NCBI RefSeq assembly: GCF_010671925.1
Contig: NZ_JAAHIH010000004.1
Span: forward strand, 1,255,301 to 1,319,300
Source of the DNA: Moorena sp. SIOASIH
GTDB taxonomy: Bacteria; Cyanobacteriota; Cyanobacteriia; Cyanobacteriales; Coleofasciculaceae
Length of the DNA stretch: 64,000 nt
Reading direction: 5' to 3'
In this document: piece after piece, positions 56,748-64,000 of the stretch
Numbering within the stretch: position 1 is the stretch's first letter
Layout: every line of letters starts with the position of its first letter
Program-made: the position numbers and the translations under genes
The notes under the pieces: model-generated
Databases searched by the model: none
Seen by the model: the letters and a program-made list of their open reading frames with translations, nothing else
Told to the model about the DNA's origin: nothing

Positions 56748-58796
56748 ATGCCCGCACTGACCACAAAACCTGCCAACCCTACCTTTCCCCTCACCGCCGT
56801 GGTGGGTCAAGAAGCCATTAAACTCGCCCTCCTCCTTGCAGCCATTGACCCTGGATTAGGAGGCGTTGCGATCGCAGGACGCCGTGGCACAGCTAAATCA
56901 GTGATGGCACGGGCAATCCATACCTTGCTCCCCCCGATTGAAGTGGTTAAGGGTTCCTTGAGTAACTGTACTCCAGAAGAAGAAGAGTTACAGGAACAGT
57001 TACAGGTTGACCAGTTGAAGGTTGAAGGTTGTTTGGAGAACCTTCAACCTGCTAACCTCGAACCTTTAACCGAAATCATCCCAGCTCCCTTCGTCCAAAT
57101 TCCTCTAGGAGTGACCGAGGACCGACTCCTGGGTTCAGTGGATGTAGAACAATCTGTCAAACAAGGGGAACCGGTCTTTCAACCGGGATTACTTGCCCAA
57201 GCTCATCGGGGTGTGTTGTATGTGGATGACATTAACCTCCTTGATGACCAAATTGCTAACCAGCTACTGAGTGTTTTAACCGAAGGGCGCAACCTAATTG
57301 AGCGAGAGGGGATTAGTTTCCAACATCCCTGCAAACCAATTTTAATTGCTACCTACAATCCCGACGAGGGACCATTACGGGAACATTTATTGGACAGAAT
57401 TGCCATTACCCTCTCTGCTGATGGTGTTTTGGCATTAGAGCAACGGGTGGAGGCAGTAGAACAAGCGATCGCATACGCTAACTCTCCCCAGAACTTTCTG
57501 GAGGAATACCAGGAGGATCTCGATACCCTCAAGACGGATATTATTCTAGCGCGAGAGTGGCTCAAGGATGTTGAGATTACCCATGACCAAATTACCTATC
57601 TCGTCAATGAAGCCATCCGAGGTGGTGTCCAAGGTCATCGGGCAGAACTGTTTGCGGTTCGAGTGGCAAAAGCTGCAGCAGCCTTAGATGGTCGTCAGAC
57701 AGTTAATGCCGAGGATTTGCGTCGGGCGGTGGAATTGGTAATTGTCCCCCGTTCGACTATGGTAGAAACACCACCAGAAGAAGCTCCACCACCTCCTCCC
57801 CCACCCCCACAAGATCAATCTCAGGAAGAGCAAGAGCAAGAGGAAGACAAGGACGACGACAATGACTCAGAGGAGCAAGAACAGGAAGCTCCAAGTATCC
57901 CGGAAGAGTTTCTCTTTGACCCAGAAGGGGTGATTCTTGACCCTAGTGTGCTCTACTTTGCCCAGATGGCACAACGGCAAGGTAAGTCCGGAAACCGTAG
58001 CATTATCTTTTCAGAAGACCGGGGTCGGTATGTCAAACCGATACTACCCAAGGGGAAAGTAAGGCGGATTGCTGTAGATGCCACCCTCAGAGCTGCTGCC
58101 CCCTATCAAAAAGCTCGTAGGCAACGTCATCCTAACCGTCGGGTGATTATCGAACAAGGGGATTTACGATCCAAGCGGTTAGCCCGAAGAGCTGGCTCCT
58201 TGGTAGTTTTTGTAGTAGATGCGTCAGGGTCTATGGCTCTAAACCGGATGCAATCTGCTAAAGGAGCAGTGATGCAGCTTCTGACGGAAGCTTATGAAAA
58301 CCGTGACCAAGTCTCCCTGATTCCCTTCCGGGGAGAACAAGCGGATGTGCTGTTACCCCCTACCCGTTCCATTGCTTTAGCAAAGCGGCGTTTAGAGCGA
58401 TTACCTTGTGGTGGCGGTTCCCCTTTAGCTCATGGATTGACTCAGGCAGTGCATGTGGGCATGAATGCTCAATTGTCTGGGGATATTGGTCAAGTGGTAA
58501 TTGTGGCAATTACTGATGGTCGGGGCAATATTCCCTTAGCTCGTTCTTTGGGAGAACCTCTACCAGAAGGCGAAAAGCCAGATATTAAAGGAGAATTGTT
58601 GGAAATTGCCGCTCGGATTCGAGCTAATGGGGTTCAATTATTAGTAATTGATACCGAAAGTAAGTTTGTGTCTACTGGTTTTGCCAAGGAATTAGCCAAA
58701 CAAGCAGGTGGTAAGTATTATCATTTACCGAAAGCTACTGATAAAGCGATCGCAGCTATGACTAAGAATGCGATCGCTGATATCACATCTCGGTAA
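56748..58796 (+). CDS. chlD: Magnesium chelatase subunit D
   Basis: 682 residues. The AAA+ N-terminal half has AIAGRRGTAKSVMARAIHTLLPP (the Walker A of ChlD is atypical) and GVLYVDDINLLDDQ. An acidic/proline-rich linker follows (PPPPPPPQDQSQEEQEQEEDKDDDN), then a C-terminal von Willebrand A domain with DASGSMALNR (MIDAS). With ChlI and ChlH it inserts Mg into protoporphyrin IX, the first step of chlorophyll synthesis. About 20 extra residues near position 90 (LKVEGCLENLQPANLEP) come from an in-frame GGTTGAA hairpin repeat. Confidence 0.95.
   Translation: MPALTTKPANPTFPLTAVVGQEAIKLALLLAAIDPGLGGVAIAGRRGTAKSVMARAIHTLLPPIEVVKGSLSNCTPEEEELQEQLQVDQLKVEGCLENLQPANLEPLTEIIPAPFVQIPLGVTEDRLLGSVDVEQSVKQGEPVFQPGLLAQAHRGVLYVDDINLLDDQIANQLLSVLTEGRNLIEREGISFQHPCKPILIATYNPDEGPLREHLLDRIAITLSADGVLALEQRVEAVEQAIAYANSPQNFLEEYQEDLDTLKTDIILAREWLKDVEITHDQITYLVNEAIRGGVQGHRAELFAVRVAKAAAALDGRQTVNAEDLRRAVELVIVPRSTMVETPPEEAPPPPPPPPQDQSQEEQEQEEDKDDDNDSEEQEQEAPSIPEEFLFDPEGVILDPSVLYFAQMAQRQGKSGNRSIIFSEDRGRYVKPILPKGKVRRIAVDATLRAAAPYQKARRQRHPNRRVIIEQGDLRSKRLARRAGSLVVFVVDASGSMALNRMQSAKGAVMQLLTEAYENRDQVSLIPFRGEQADVLLPPTRSIALAKRRLERLPCGGGSPLAHGLTQAVHVGMNAQLSGDIGQVVIVAITDGRGNIPLARSLGEPLPEGEKPDIKGELLEIAARIRANGVQLLVIDTESKFVSTGFAKELAKQAGGKYYHLPKATDKAIAAMTKNAIADITSR
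57008..57066. repeat. GGTTGAA hairpin inserted in chlD
   Basis: TTGAAGGTTGAAGGTTG, a seven-base loop, then AACCTTCAACCTGC, followed by AACCTCGAACC: the arms TTGAAGGTT and AACCTTCAA are complementary and in frame. The repeat is the one found intergenically at 50095-50282. Confidence 0.85.
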
Positions 58797-59019
58797 GTAG
58801 CAAAGGTAACAGGGAATAGGGAACAGGGAACAAAATTCTCACAATTGATTCCATTCATTAGCTGACGGCTGACGGCTGACGGCTGACGGCTAATAGCTGT
58901 TGGCGTAGCCTGCGCTTAGCGCATATGCTTACCTGCGATATTCCTTTGGCGAAGGGGTTTCTAGTTACTAAAGTTGATAGAATTTGCGCAAAAGATGACC
59001 AACTCTTGAATCAACAACC
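58797..59019. repeat. Short G array and GCTGACG runs
   Basis: A short GGGAATAGGGAACAGGG array (58810-58831) after chlD, then GCTGACG heptamers (58860-58895) and GGCGTAGCCTGCGCTTAGCGC. No gene. Confidence 0.8.
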
Positions 59020-60126
59020 ATGAAACGCCGAAAATTTTTTAGTAACGCTGCGATTGGTGCAGCCAGTACAGCTGCCTTAGCGGCCTGTAATCAAACTAGT
59101 ACAGGACCAGTTGCTCAATCCGGCAGTCAGCCTATGGTTCGATGGAAAATGGTGACCAGCTGGCCAAAATCCCTAGATACTATCTATGGGGGAGCTGATA
59201 CTGTCTGTAAGCGGGTCAGTGCAATGACCAATGGGCGTTTCCAGATTACCCCCTTTGCTGCTGGTGAAATTGTACCAGGATTAGAGGTTCTAGATGCCGT
59301 CCAACAAGGAACCGTTGAGTGTGGTCATACTGCTAGTTACTACTACGTTGGCAAAAATCCTGCCCTAGCATTCGGCACTAGTGTACCCTTTGGTCTAACC
59401 GCTCCACAACAAAATGCTTGGTTGTATCACGGTGGTGGCTTGGAATTGCTCCAGGAACTCTATGCTGACTTTGGCGTGATTAATTTTCCAGCGGGTAACA
59501 CCAGTGCTCAGATGGGAGGTTGGTTCAAGAAACAAATTAATTCTGTAGCTGACCTGAAGGGATTAAAAATGCGTATCCCTGGATTGGGAGGTAAAGTGAT
59601 GGAGCGCTTGGGGGTGAATGTCCAAGTATTACCTGGGGGTGAAATTTTCCTTGCCCTAGACCGGGGAGCCATTGATGCCGCTGAATGGGTTGGTCCCTAT
59701 GATGATGAGAAGCTGGGCTTGTACAAAGCAGCTAAGTTCTATTATTATCCAGGCTGGTGGGAACCCGGACCAACCCTAGAGGTGCAGGTTAATAAAAAAG
59801 CTTGGGATAAGTTGCCCAAGGACTATCAGGAAATTTTTAAAGATGCCGCCAGGTACGCCAATATCAACATGGGGGCTAAGTATGATGCTTTGAATGGAGC
59901 GGCATTGGAACGCTTGATTAAAGCAGGTACTAAGCTGACTCCTTACTCTCAAGACATTTTGCAGGCGGCTGAGAAAGCATCATTCGATTTATTTGAGGAA
60001 GATGCTAGCAAAGATGCCAAGTTTAAGAAAGTTTATGAACAGTGGAAAGGGTTTCGCAACCAAGTTTACAAGTGGAATGGCACAAATGAATTGAGTTTTG
60101 CTAATTTCGCCTTTTCTCGGAACTAG
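59020..60126 (+). CDS. TRAP transporter solute-binding lipoprotein (DctP-type, 2-oxoacid class)
   Basis: 368 residues. An RRKFF Tat-like motif and a lipobox (LAAC) indicate an exported lipoprotein. The DctP core is WPKSLDTIYGGADTVCKRVSAMTNGRFQITPFAAGEIVPGLEVLDAVQQGTVECGHT, and GLKMRIPGLGGKVMERLGVNVQVLPGGEIFLALDRGAIDAAEWVGPYDD carries the Arg that grips the ligand carboxylate. Similar cyanobacterial proteins bind 2-oxoacids such as pyruvate. No DctQ or DctM gene is adjacent, so its membrane partners are elsewhere. Confidence 0.9.
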   Translation: MKRRKFFSNAAIGAASTAALAACNQTSTGPVAQSGSQPMVRWKMVTSWPKSLDTIYGGADTVCKRVSAMTNGRFQITPFAAGEIVPGLEVLDAVQQGTVECGHTASYYYVGKNPALAFGTSVPFGLTAPQQNAWLYHGGGLELLQELYADFGVINFPAGNTSAQMGGWFKKQINSVADLKGLKMRIPGLGGKVMERLGVNVQVLPGGEIFLALDRGAIDAAEWVGPYDDEKLGLYKAAKFYYYPGWWEPGPTLEVQVNKKAWDKLPKDYQEIFKDAARYANINMGAKYDALNGAALERLIKAGTKLTPYSQDILQAAEKASFDLFEEDASKDAKFKKVYEQWKGFRNQVYKWNGTNELSFANFAFSRN

Positions 60127-60253
60127 AGCACTATCGCCATCGTAAATTATCTTTTAACTGCTAACTTGGCTTTGATTGGGAACCAGCCAGTTAACCTGAA
60201 CAATACTGTCGATGGCCAAAAGGCCACGCTACGCGAACAGGGAATTTTTACCA

Positions 60254-60365
60254 GATTTTTTAAATGAGGGGTGACACCCATCATTGATTATGCTAGATTG
60301 GGATCAGTAGATAGATGCAACCTGATGATCCAGAGAGTCTTGAAGACGGCTCTCTTATTTTTTTG
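60254..60365 (+). ncRNA. Candidate small RNA or leader element, copy 1, ending in terminator
   Basis: AAATGAGGGGTGACACCC, GATCAGTAGATAGATGCA, CCTGATGA and GAGAGTC...GACGGCTCTC followed by TTATTTTTTT. A second copy with about 80 percent identity lies at 60514-60625. The final hairpin with a T-run is a convincing rho-independent terminator on the plus strand. I do not recognise the RNA family. Confidence 0.5.
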
Positions 60366-60513
60366 GGAAAAATTCAAACGTGAACATATAGCAGTCGAAG
60401 GAAAGCTTAAGACATATTTCTACTCCCTGCTCCCTACTCCCTGCTCCCTTTCAATCCAAATACTCTGTCCTAAACTATACTTCGGTTGCTATACCTAGGG
60501 TCAGCTGCTTGGA
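60366..60513. repeat. Spacer between the two RNA-like copies
   Basis: Contains a short C-rich CCCTGCTCCCTACT array (60423-60450). No gene is seen. Confidence 0.7.
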
Positions 60514-60625
60514 AAATTTTTAAATGAGGGGTGACACCCCTCGATAAATCGGTTATATTGAGATCAGTAGATAGATGCACCCTGATGACCTAGAGAGTCC
60601 CGAAGACGGCTCTCTTATTTTTTTT
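60514..60625 (+). ncRNA. Candidate small RNA or leader element, copy 2, ending in terminator
   Basis: Same blocks as copy 1. The first hairpin is here perfect (GAGGGGT-GAC-ACCCCTC). Between the final arms GAGAG and CTCTC the loop has changed (TCTTGAAGAC in copy 1, TCCCGAAGAC here) while the arms are kept, which suggests a selected structure. Spacing between copies is 260 bases. Confidence 0.5.
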
Positions 60626-60659
60626 GGAAAAGCGATTGGTTGGTGCTTTGCCACCAAAT

Positions 60660-60690
60660 AAAAAAGCGCTCCCTTTTTGGAGAGCGCTGT
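60660..60690 (-). terminator. psbA copy 1 terminator
   Basis: On the minus strand AGCGCTCTCC, an A-rich loop and GGGAGCGCT are followed by TTTTTT: a rho-independent terminator about 50 bases after the psbA stop. Confidence 0.85.
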
Positions 60691-60738
60691 TAGGGGGTAC
60701 CTTTGTACTCCCCTAGGGGTGATGAGATGAAAATCTGA

Positions 60739-61818
60739 TTAGCCGTTGATAACTGGAGCAGTCAAAGCTACGGGAGTAGCTTCAGCAGCAGCTAGGTCTA
60801 GAGGGAAGTTGTGAGCGTTACGCTCGTGCATTACCTCGAAACCTAGGTTGGCACGGTTGAGTACATCAGCCCAGGTGTTGATCACGTGACCTTGTGAGTC
60901 AATGATGCTCTGGTTGAAGTTGAAGCCATTCAGGTTAAATGCCATGGTGCTGATGCCCAGTGCAGTAAACCAGATGCCGATTACAGGCCATGCACCCAAG
61001 AAGAAGTGCAAGGAACGGCTGTTGTTGAAGGAAGCGTATTGGAAGATTAAACGACCGAAGTAGCCGTGAGCTGCAACGATGTTGTAAGTTTCTTCCTCTT
61101 GACCGAACTTGTAACCATAGTTCTGAGACTCAGTTTCAGTAGTCTCACGTACTAAGGAGGAGGTTACCAAAGAACCGTGCATTGCAGAGAACAAGGAACC
61201 ACCGAATACACCGGCTACACCTAGCATGTGGAACGGGTGCATTAGGATGTTGTGCTCAGCTTGGAACACAAACATAAAGTTGAAGGTTCCGCTGATACCG
61301 AGAGGCATACCATCGGAGAAAGAACCTTGTCCGATTGGGTAGATCAGGAACACGGCGCTAGCAGCTGCAACTGGTGCGCTGTAAGCGACGCAGATCCAAG
61401 GACGCATACCTAAGCGGTAGCTCAGTTCCCACTCACGACCCATGTAGGCGAATACACCAATCAGGAAGTGGAACACTACCAACTGGTAAGGACCACCGTT
61501 GTATAGCCACTCATCTAAGGAAGCAGCTTCCCAGATTGGGTAGAAGTGTAAGCCAATGGCGTTAGAAGAAGGAACAACAGCACCAGAGATGATGTTGTTG
61601 CCATACATCAGGGAGCCAGCAACCGGCTCGCGGATACCATCGATGTCCACAGGAGGAGCAGCGATGAAAGCAATGATGAAGCAGGTGGTAGCAGCTAGCA
61701 AAGTTGGGATCATTAAGATACCAAACCAGCCTACATAGAGGCGGTTGTTGGTAGAGGTGACCCAATTGCAGAACTGAGACCACACAGAGGTGTTGCTCTG
61801 CTGTAATACAGTAGTCAT
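60739..61818 (-). CDS. psbA: Photosystem II D1 protein, copy 1
   Basis: 359 residues, the reaction-centre subunit that binds P680, pheophytin, QB and the Mn4CaO5 cluster in the thylakoid membrane. GREWELSYRLG carries Glu129 (position 130 in standard numbering), the residue of high-light D1:2 forms. The C-terminal HERNAHNFPLDLA is the CtpA processing site, followed by a removable tail (AAEATPVALTAPVING). The protein is identical to copy 2; the DNA differs at a few synonymous sites. It has its own promoter and terminator. Confidence 0.98.
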   Translation of the reverse strand: MTTVLQQSNTSVWSQFCNWVTSTNNRLYVGWFGILMIPTLLAATTCFIIAFIAAPPVDIDGIREPVAGSLMYGNNIISGAVVPSSNAIGLHFYPIWEAASLDEWLYNGGPYQLVVFHFLIGVFAYMGREWELSYRLGMRPWICVAYSAPVAAASAVFLIYPIGQGSFSDGMPLGISGTFNFMFVFQAEHNILMHPFHMLGVAGVFGGSLFSAMHGSLVTSSLVRETTETESQNYGYKFGQEEETYNIVAAHGYFGRLIFQYASFNNSRSLHFFLGAWPVIGIWFTALGISTMAFNLNGFNFNQSIIDSQGHVINTWADVLNRANLGFEVMHERNAHNFPLDLAAAEATPVALTAPVING

Positions 61819-61889
61819 GTTCTTATGATTGCGGGTATGAATATGAAGTTATCGAGGTTCGTCCGGCTTGTGTGCGCCTTCATGTATTT

Positions 61890-61918
61890 ATATTAAGTAA
61901 TATATTTAGTTTTGTAAA
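61890..61918 (-). promoter_or_regulatory. psbA copy 1 promoter
   Basis: On the minus strand TTTACA (61913-61918) and TAATAT (61890-61895) are separated by exactly 17 bases, a sigma-70-type promoter about 70 bases upstream of the start codon. The same promoter precedes copy 2. Confidence 0.8.
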
Positions 61919-62100
61919 GGGTTTTGAGAGTAATTGCCCGGATATATATTAAATAATGTAAATAAGTAAAACTTATATTAAAAAGTATTGACAAATAAAG
62001 CGTAATGTGATAACAAAAACAAAAATAGCCTACGCTACCAGATCAAAGCTTACGCTACCAGCACTTCCCGGTTAACCCGATTGGTTTTTCCGATTAATGA

Positions 62101-62250
62101 TCAAACCACCCGATTATTTTGAATACACTCGCAATACCACTCAAAACTAGACTTAGGAATACGCTGTTGGGTTGGGTAATCAATATAAGTAATCCCAAAG
62201 CGGCGATCATATCCCCAATACCACTCAAAGTTATCGATTAGACTCCAAAC
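62101..62250 (-). pseudogene. 3' fragment of a GH1 beta-glucosidase gene, copy A
   Basis: Minus-strand translation of 50 codons reads VWSLIDNFEWYWGYDRRFGITYIDYPTQQRIPKSSFEWYCECIQNNRVV and ends in TGA. This is the conserved C-terminus of glycoside hydrolase family 1 (DNFEW..GY..RFG..Y.DY.TQ.R.PK.S..WY). The 5' side is cut at 62250 exactly where the psbA terminator begins, marking a recombination junction. Function is lost. Confidence 0.85.
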
Positions 62251-62283
62251 AAAAAAGCGCTCCCCATCTGGAGAGCGCTTTGT
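62251..62283 (-). terminator. psbA copy 2 terminator
   Basis: Minus strand AGCGCTCTCCAGATGGGGAGCGCT followed by TTTTTT; it directly joins the glucosidase fragment. Confidence 0.85.
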
Positions 62284-62313
62284 TTTAACTTAGCGTATTA
62301 TGCCAAGTTGAAA

Positions 62314-63393
62314 TTAACCGTTGATCACTGGAGCAGTCAAAGCTACAGGAGTAGCTTCAGCAGCAGCTAGGTCTAGAGGGAAGTTGTGAGCGTTACGCTC
62401 GTGCATTACCTCGAAACCTAGGTTAGCCCGGTTAAGTACATCAGCCCAGGTGTTGATCACGTGACCTTGTGAGTCGATGATGCTCTGGTTGAAGTTGAAA
62501 CCATTGAGGTTAAATGCCATGGTGCTGATGCCCAGTGCAGTAAACCAGATGCCGATTACAGGCCATGCACCTAAGAAGAAGTGCAAGGAACGGCTGTTGT
62601 TGAAGGAAGCGTATTGGAAGATTAAACGACCGAAGTAGCCGTGAGCTGCCACGATGTTGTAAGTTTCTTCCTCTTGACCGAACTTGTAACCATAGTTCTG
62701 AGACTCGGTTTCGGTGGTCTCACGCACTAAGGAGGAGGTCACCAAAGAACCGTGCATTGCAGAGAACAAGGAACCACCGAATACACCGGCTACACCTAGC
62801 ATGTGGAACGGGTGCATCAGGATGTTGTGCTCAGCTTGGAACACGAACATGAAGTTGAAGGTTCCGCTGATACCGAGAGGCATACCATCGGAGAAAGAAC
62901 CTTGTCCGATTGGGTAGATCAGGAACACGGCGCTAGCAGCTGCAACTGGTGCGCTGTAAGCGACGCAGATCCAAGGACGCATACCTAAGCGGTAGCTCAG
63001 TTCCCACTCACGACCCATGTAGGCGAATACACCAATCAGGAAGTGGAACACTACCAACTGGTAAGGACCACCGTTGTATAGCCACTCATCTAAGGAAGCA
63101 GCTTCCCAGATTGGGTAGAAGTGTAAGCCAATGGCGTTAGAAGAAGGAACAACAGCACCAGAGATGATGTTGTTTCCATACATCAGGGAGCCAGCAACCG
63201 GCTCGCGGATACCATCGATGTCCACAGGAGGAGCAGCGATGAAAGCAATGATGAAGCAGGTGGTAGCAGCTAGCAAAGTTGGGATCATTAAGATACCAAA
63301 CCAGCCTACATAGAGGCGGTTGTTGGTAGAGGTGACCCAATTGCAGAACTGAGACCACACAGAGGTGTTGCTCTGTTGTAATACAGTAGTCAT
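62314..63393 (-). CDS. psbA: Photosystem II D1 protein, copy 2
   Basis: 359 residues, identical in protein to copy 1, including Glu129 (high-light type). The DNA differs only by scattered synonymous changes (for example GTTGATCACTGG versus GTTGATAACTGG near the 3' end). Offset from copy 1 is 1575 bases. Promoter and leader are copied as well, so total D1 output probably scales with copy number. Confidence 0.98.
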   Translation of the reverse strand: MTTVLQQSNTSVWSQFCNWVTSTNNRLYVGWFGILMIPTLLAATTCFIIAFIAAPPVDIDGIREPVAGSLMYGNNIISGAVVPSSNAIGLHFYPIWEAASLDEWLYNGGPYQLVVFHFLIGVFAYMGREWELSYRLGMRPWICVAYSAPVAAASAVFLIYPIGQGSFSDGMPLGISGTFNFMFVFQAEHNILMHPFHMLGVAGVFGGSLFSAMHGSLVTSSLVRETTETESQNYGYKFGQEEETYNIVAAHGYFGRLIFQYASFNNSRSLHFFLGAWPVIGIWFTALGISTMAFNLNGFNFNQSIIDSQGHVINTWADVLNRANLGFEVMHERNAHNFPLDLAAAEATPVALTAPVING

Positions 63394-63464
63394 GTTCTTA
63401 TGATTGCGGGTATGAATATGAAGTTATCGAGGTTCGTCCGGCTTGTGTGCGCCTTCATGTATTT

Positions 63465-63493
63465 ATATTAAGTAATATATTTAGTTTTGTAAA
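63465..63493 (-). promoter_or_regulatory. psbA copy 2 promoter
   Basis: TTTACA (63488-63493) and TAATAT (63465-63470) with 17-base spacing on the minus strand, identical to the promoter of copy 1. Confidence 0.8.
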
Positions 63494-63676
63494 GGGTTTT
63501 GGGAGTAATTTCCCCTCATGTTATTAAATAATGTAAATAAGTAAAACTTATATTAAAAAGTATTGACAAATAAATATTAATGTGATAACAAAAACAAAAA
63601 TAGCCTACGCTACCAGATCAAATGCGTACGCTACCAGCATTTCCCGCTAAACCCTATGGGTGTTTCCGATTAATGA

Positions 63677-63826
63677 TTAAACCACCCGATTATTTTGAAT
63701 ACACTCGCAATACCACTCAAAACTAGACTTAGGAATACGCTGTTGGGTTGGGTAATCAATATAAGTAATCCCAAAGCGGCGATCATATCCCCAATACCAC
63801 TCAAAGTTATCGATTAGACTCCAAAC
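63677..63826 (-). pseudogene. 3' fragment of a GH1 beta-glucosidase gene, copy B
   Basis: Same 50-codon fragment as copy A with the stop changed to TAA. It is again cut where the next psbA terminator begins (63827), showing that it is part of the tandem repeat unit. Confidence 0.85.
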
Positions 63827-63859
63827 AAAAAAGCGCTCCCCATCTGGAGAGCGCTTTGT
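63827..63859 (-). terminator. psbA copy 3 terminator
   Basis: Same AGCGCTCTCC/GGGAGCGCT hairpin with T-run on the minus strand as copy 2. Confidence 0.85.
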
Positions 63860-63889
63860 TTTAACTTAGCGTATTATGCCAAGTTGAAA

Positions 63890-64000
63890 TTAACCGTTGA
63901 TCACTGGAGCAGTCAAAGCTACAGGAGTAGCTTCAGCAGCAGCTAGGTCTAGAGGGAAGTTGTGAGCGTTACGCTCGTGCATTACCTCGAAACCTAGGTT
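63890..64000 (-). CDS. psbA: Photosystem II D1 protein, copy 3 (3' end only)
   Basis: The last 36 codons and stop of a third psbA copy, running off the right edge. It matches copy 2 at nearly every base. The offset from copy 2 is 1576 bases, so the tandem array continues beyond the window. Confidence 0.95.
   Translation of the reverse strand, partial: NLGFEVMHERNAHNFPLDLAAAEATPVALTAPVING

Noticed and set aside
60575..60612. Hammerhead-ribozyme-like CTGATGA ... GAA
   Set aside because: The three stems needed around the core cannot be formed; the GAA lies in a terminator loop.
61988..62013. TTGACA with TAACAA at 17-base spacing on the plus strand upstream of psbA
   Set aside because: No gene lies downstream on that strand; psbA is on the minus strand with its own better-placed promoter.

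Overview
The window comes from a filamentous, repeat-rich cyanobacterium. The evidence is psbA (photosystem II D1), chlD (Mg-chelatase), DUF1825, DUF1822 and DUF4346 family genes, PEP-CTERM proteins, and many HIP1 octamers (GCGATCGC). The density of heptanucleotide arrays, hairpin repeats and CHAT/NACHT proteins suggests a Moorena (Moorea)-like genome; that genus call is inference. I saw no rRNA, tRNA or CRISPR array.

Layout. 279-6505 (minus): a three-gene run, sigma-like protein -> DUF1822 protein -> membrane CHAT/CHASE2 protein. 7021-13244 (plus): two tandem TPR-CHAT proteases, the second frameshifted, with a broken small antitoxin-like gene between them. 13476-24978: a spondin-domain PEP-CTERM protein, plsC-like acyltransferase, an SDR, class Ia ribonucleotide reductase (nrdB, nrdA), a DUF4346 protein, a glycerophosphodiester phosphodiesterase, an S8 protease and a small protein resembling that protease's prodomain. 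25067-29184: a group II intron (plus) lying against the 3' end of a degenerate tnpB (minus). 30096-41823: a second PEP-CTERM protein, TM2 and helix-hairpin-helix proteins, DUF1825, a class A penicillin-binding protein, tyrS, pyrF, hypotheticals, an XRE regulator and a peptide-type ABC binding lipoprotein. 42211-44367: the two matching ABC permeases. 44521-48625: a NACHT ATPase fused to a catalytically degenerate signal-peptidase domain, its small partner, and a YefM antitoxin with a frameshifted YoeB toxin. 49029-53640: a CobW GTPase, an NTF2-like and a cupin-like protein, and HupE behind a cobalamin riboswitch. 53848-60126: YihY/BrkB, a CFA-type methyltransferase, chlD and a TRAP solute-binding protein. 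60659-64000: a tandem psbA array (two full copies and part of a third); each repeat unit carries a 50-codon fragment of a GH1 beta-glucosidase.

How parts work together. The sigma-like/DUF1822/CHAT-CHASE2 run next to two TPR-CHAT proteases looks like a protease-controlled transcription or stress switch; this is a hypothesis. CobW and riboswitch-controlled HupE fit cobalt/B12 homeostasis. nrdA and nrdB make deoxyribonucleotides. The binding lipoprotein and two permeases form an oligopeptide-type importer lacking local ATPases.

Repeats dominate the intergenic DNA. Heptamer arrays read G-rich then C-rich in every intergenic region where I found a pair (nine of nine), so each pair can fold into a long hairpin. 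Related repeats have entered several coding regions in frame (CHAT/CHASE2, TPR-CHAT, chlD, tnpB, the 37635 protein) and supply the ribosome-binding site of pyrF.
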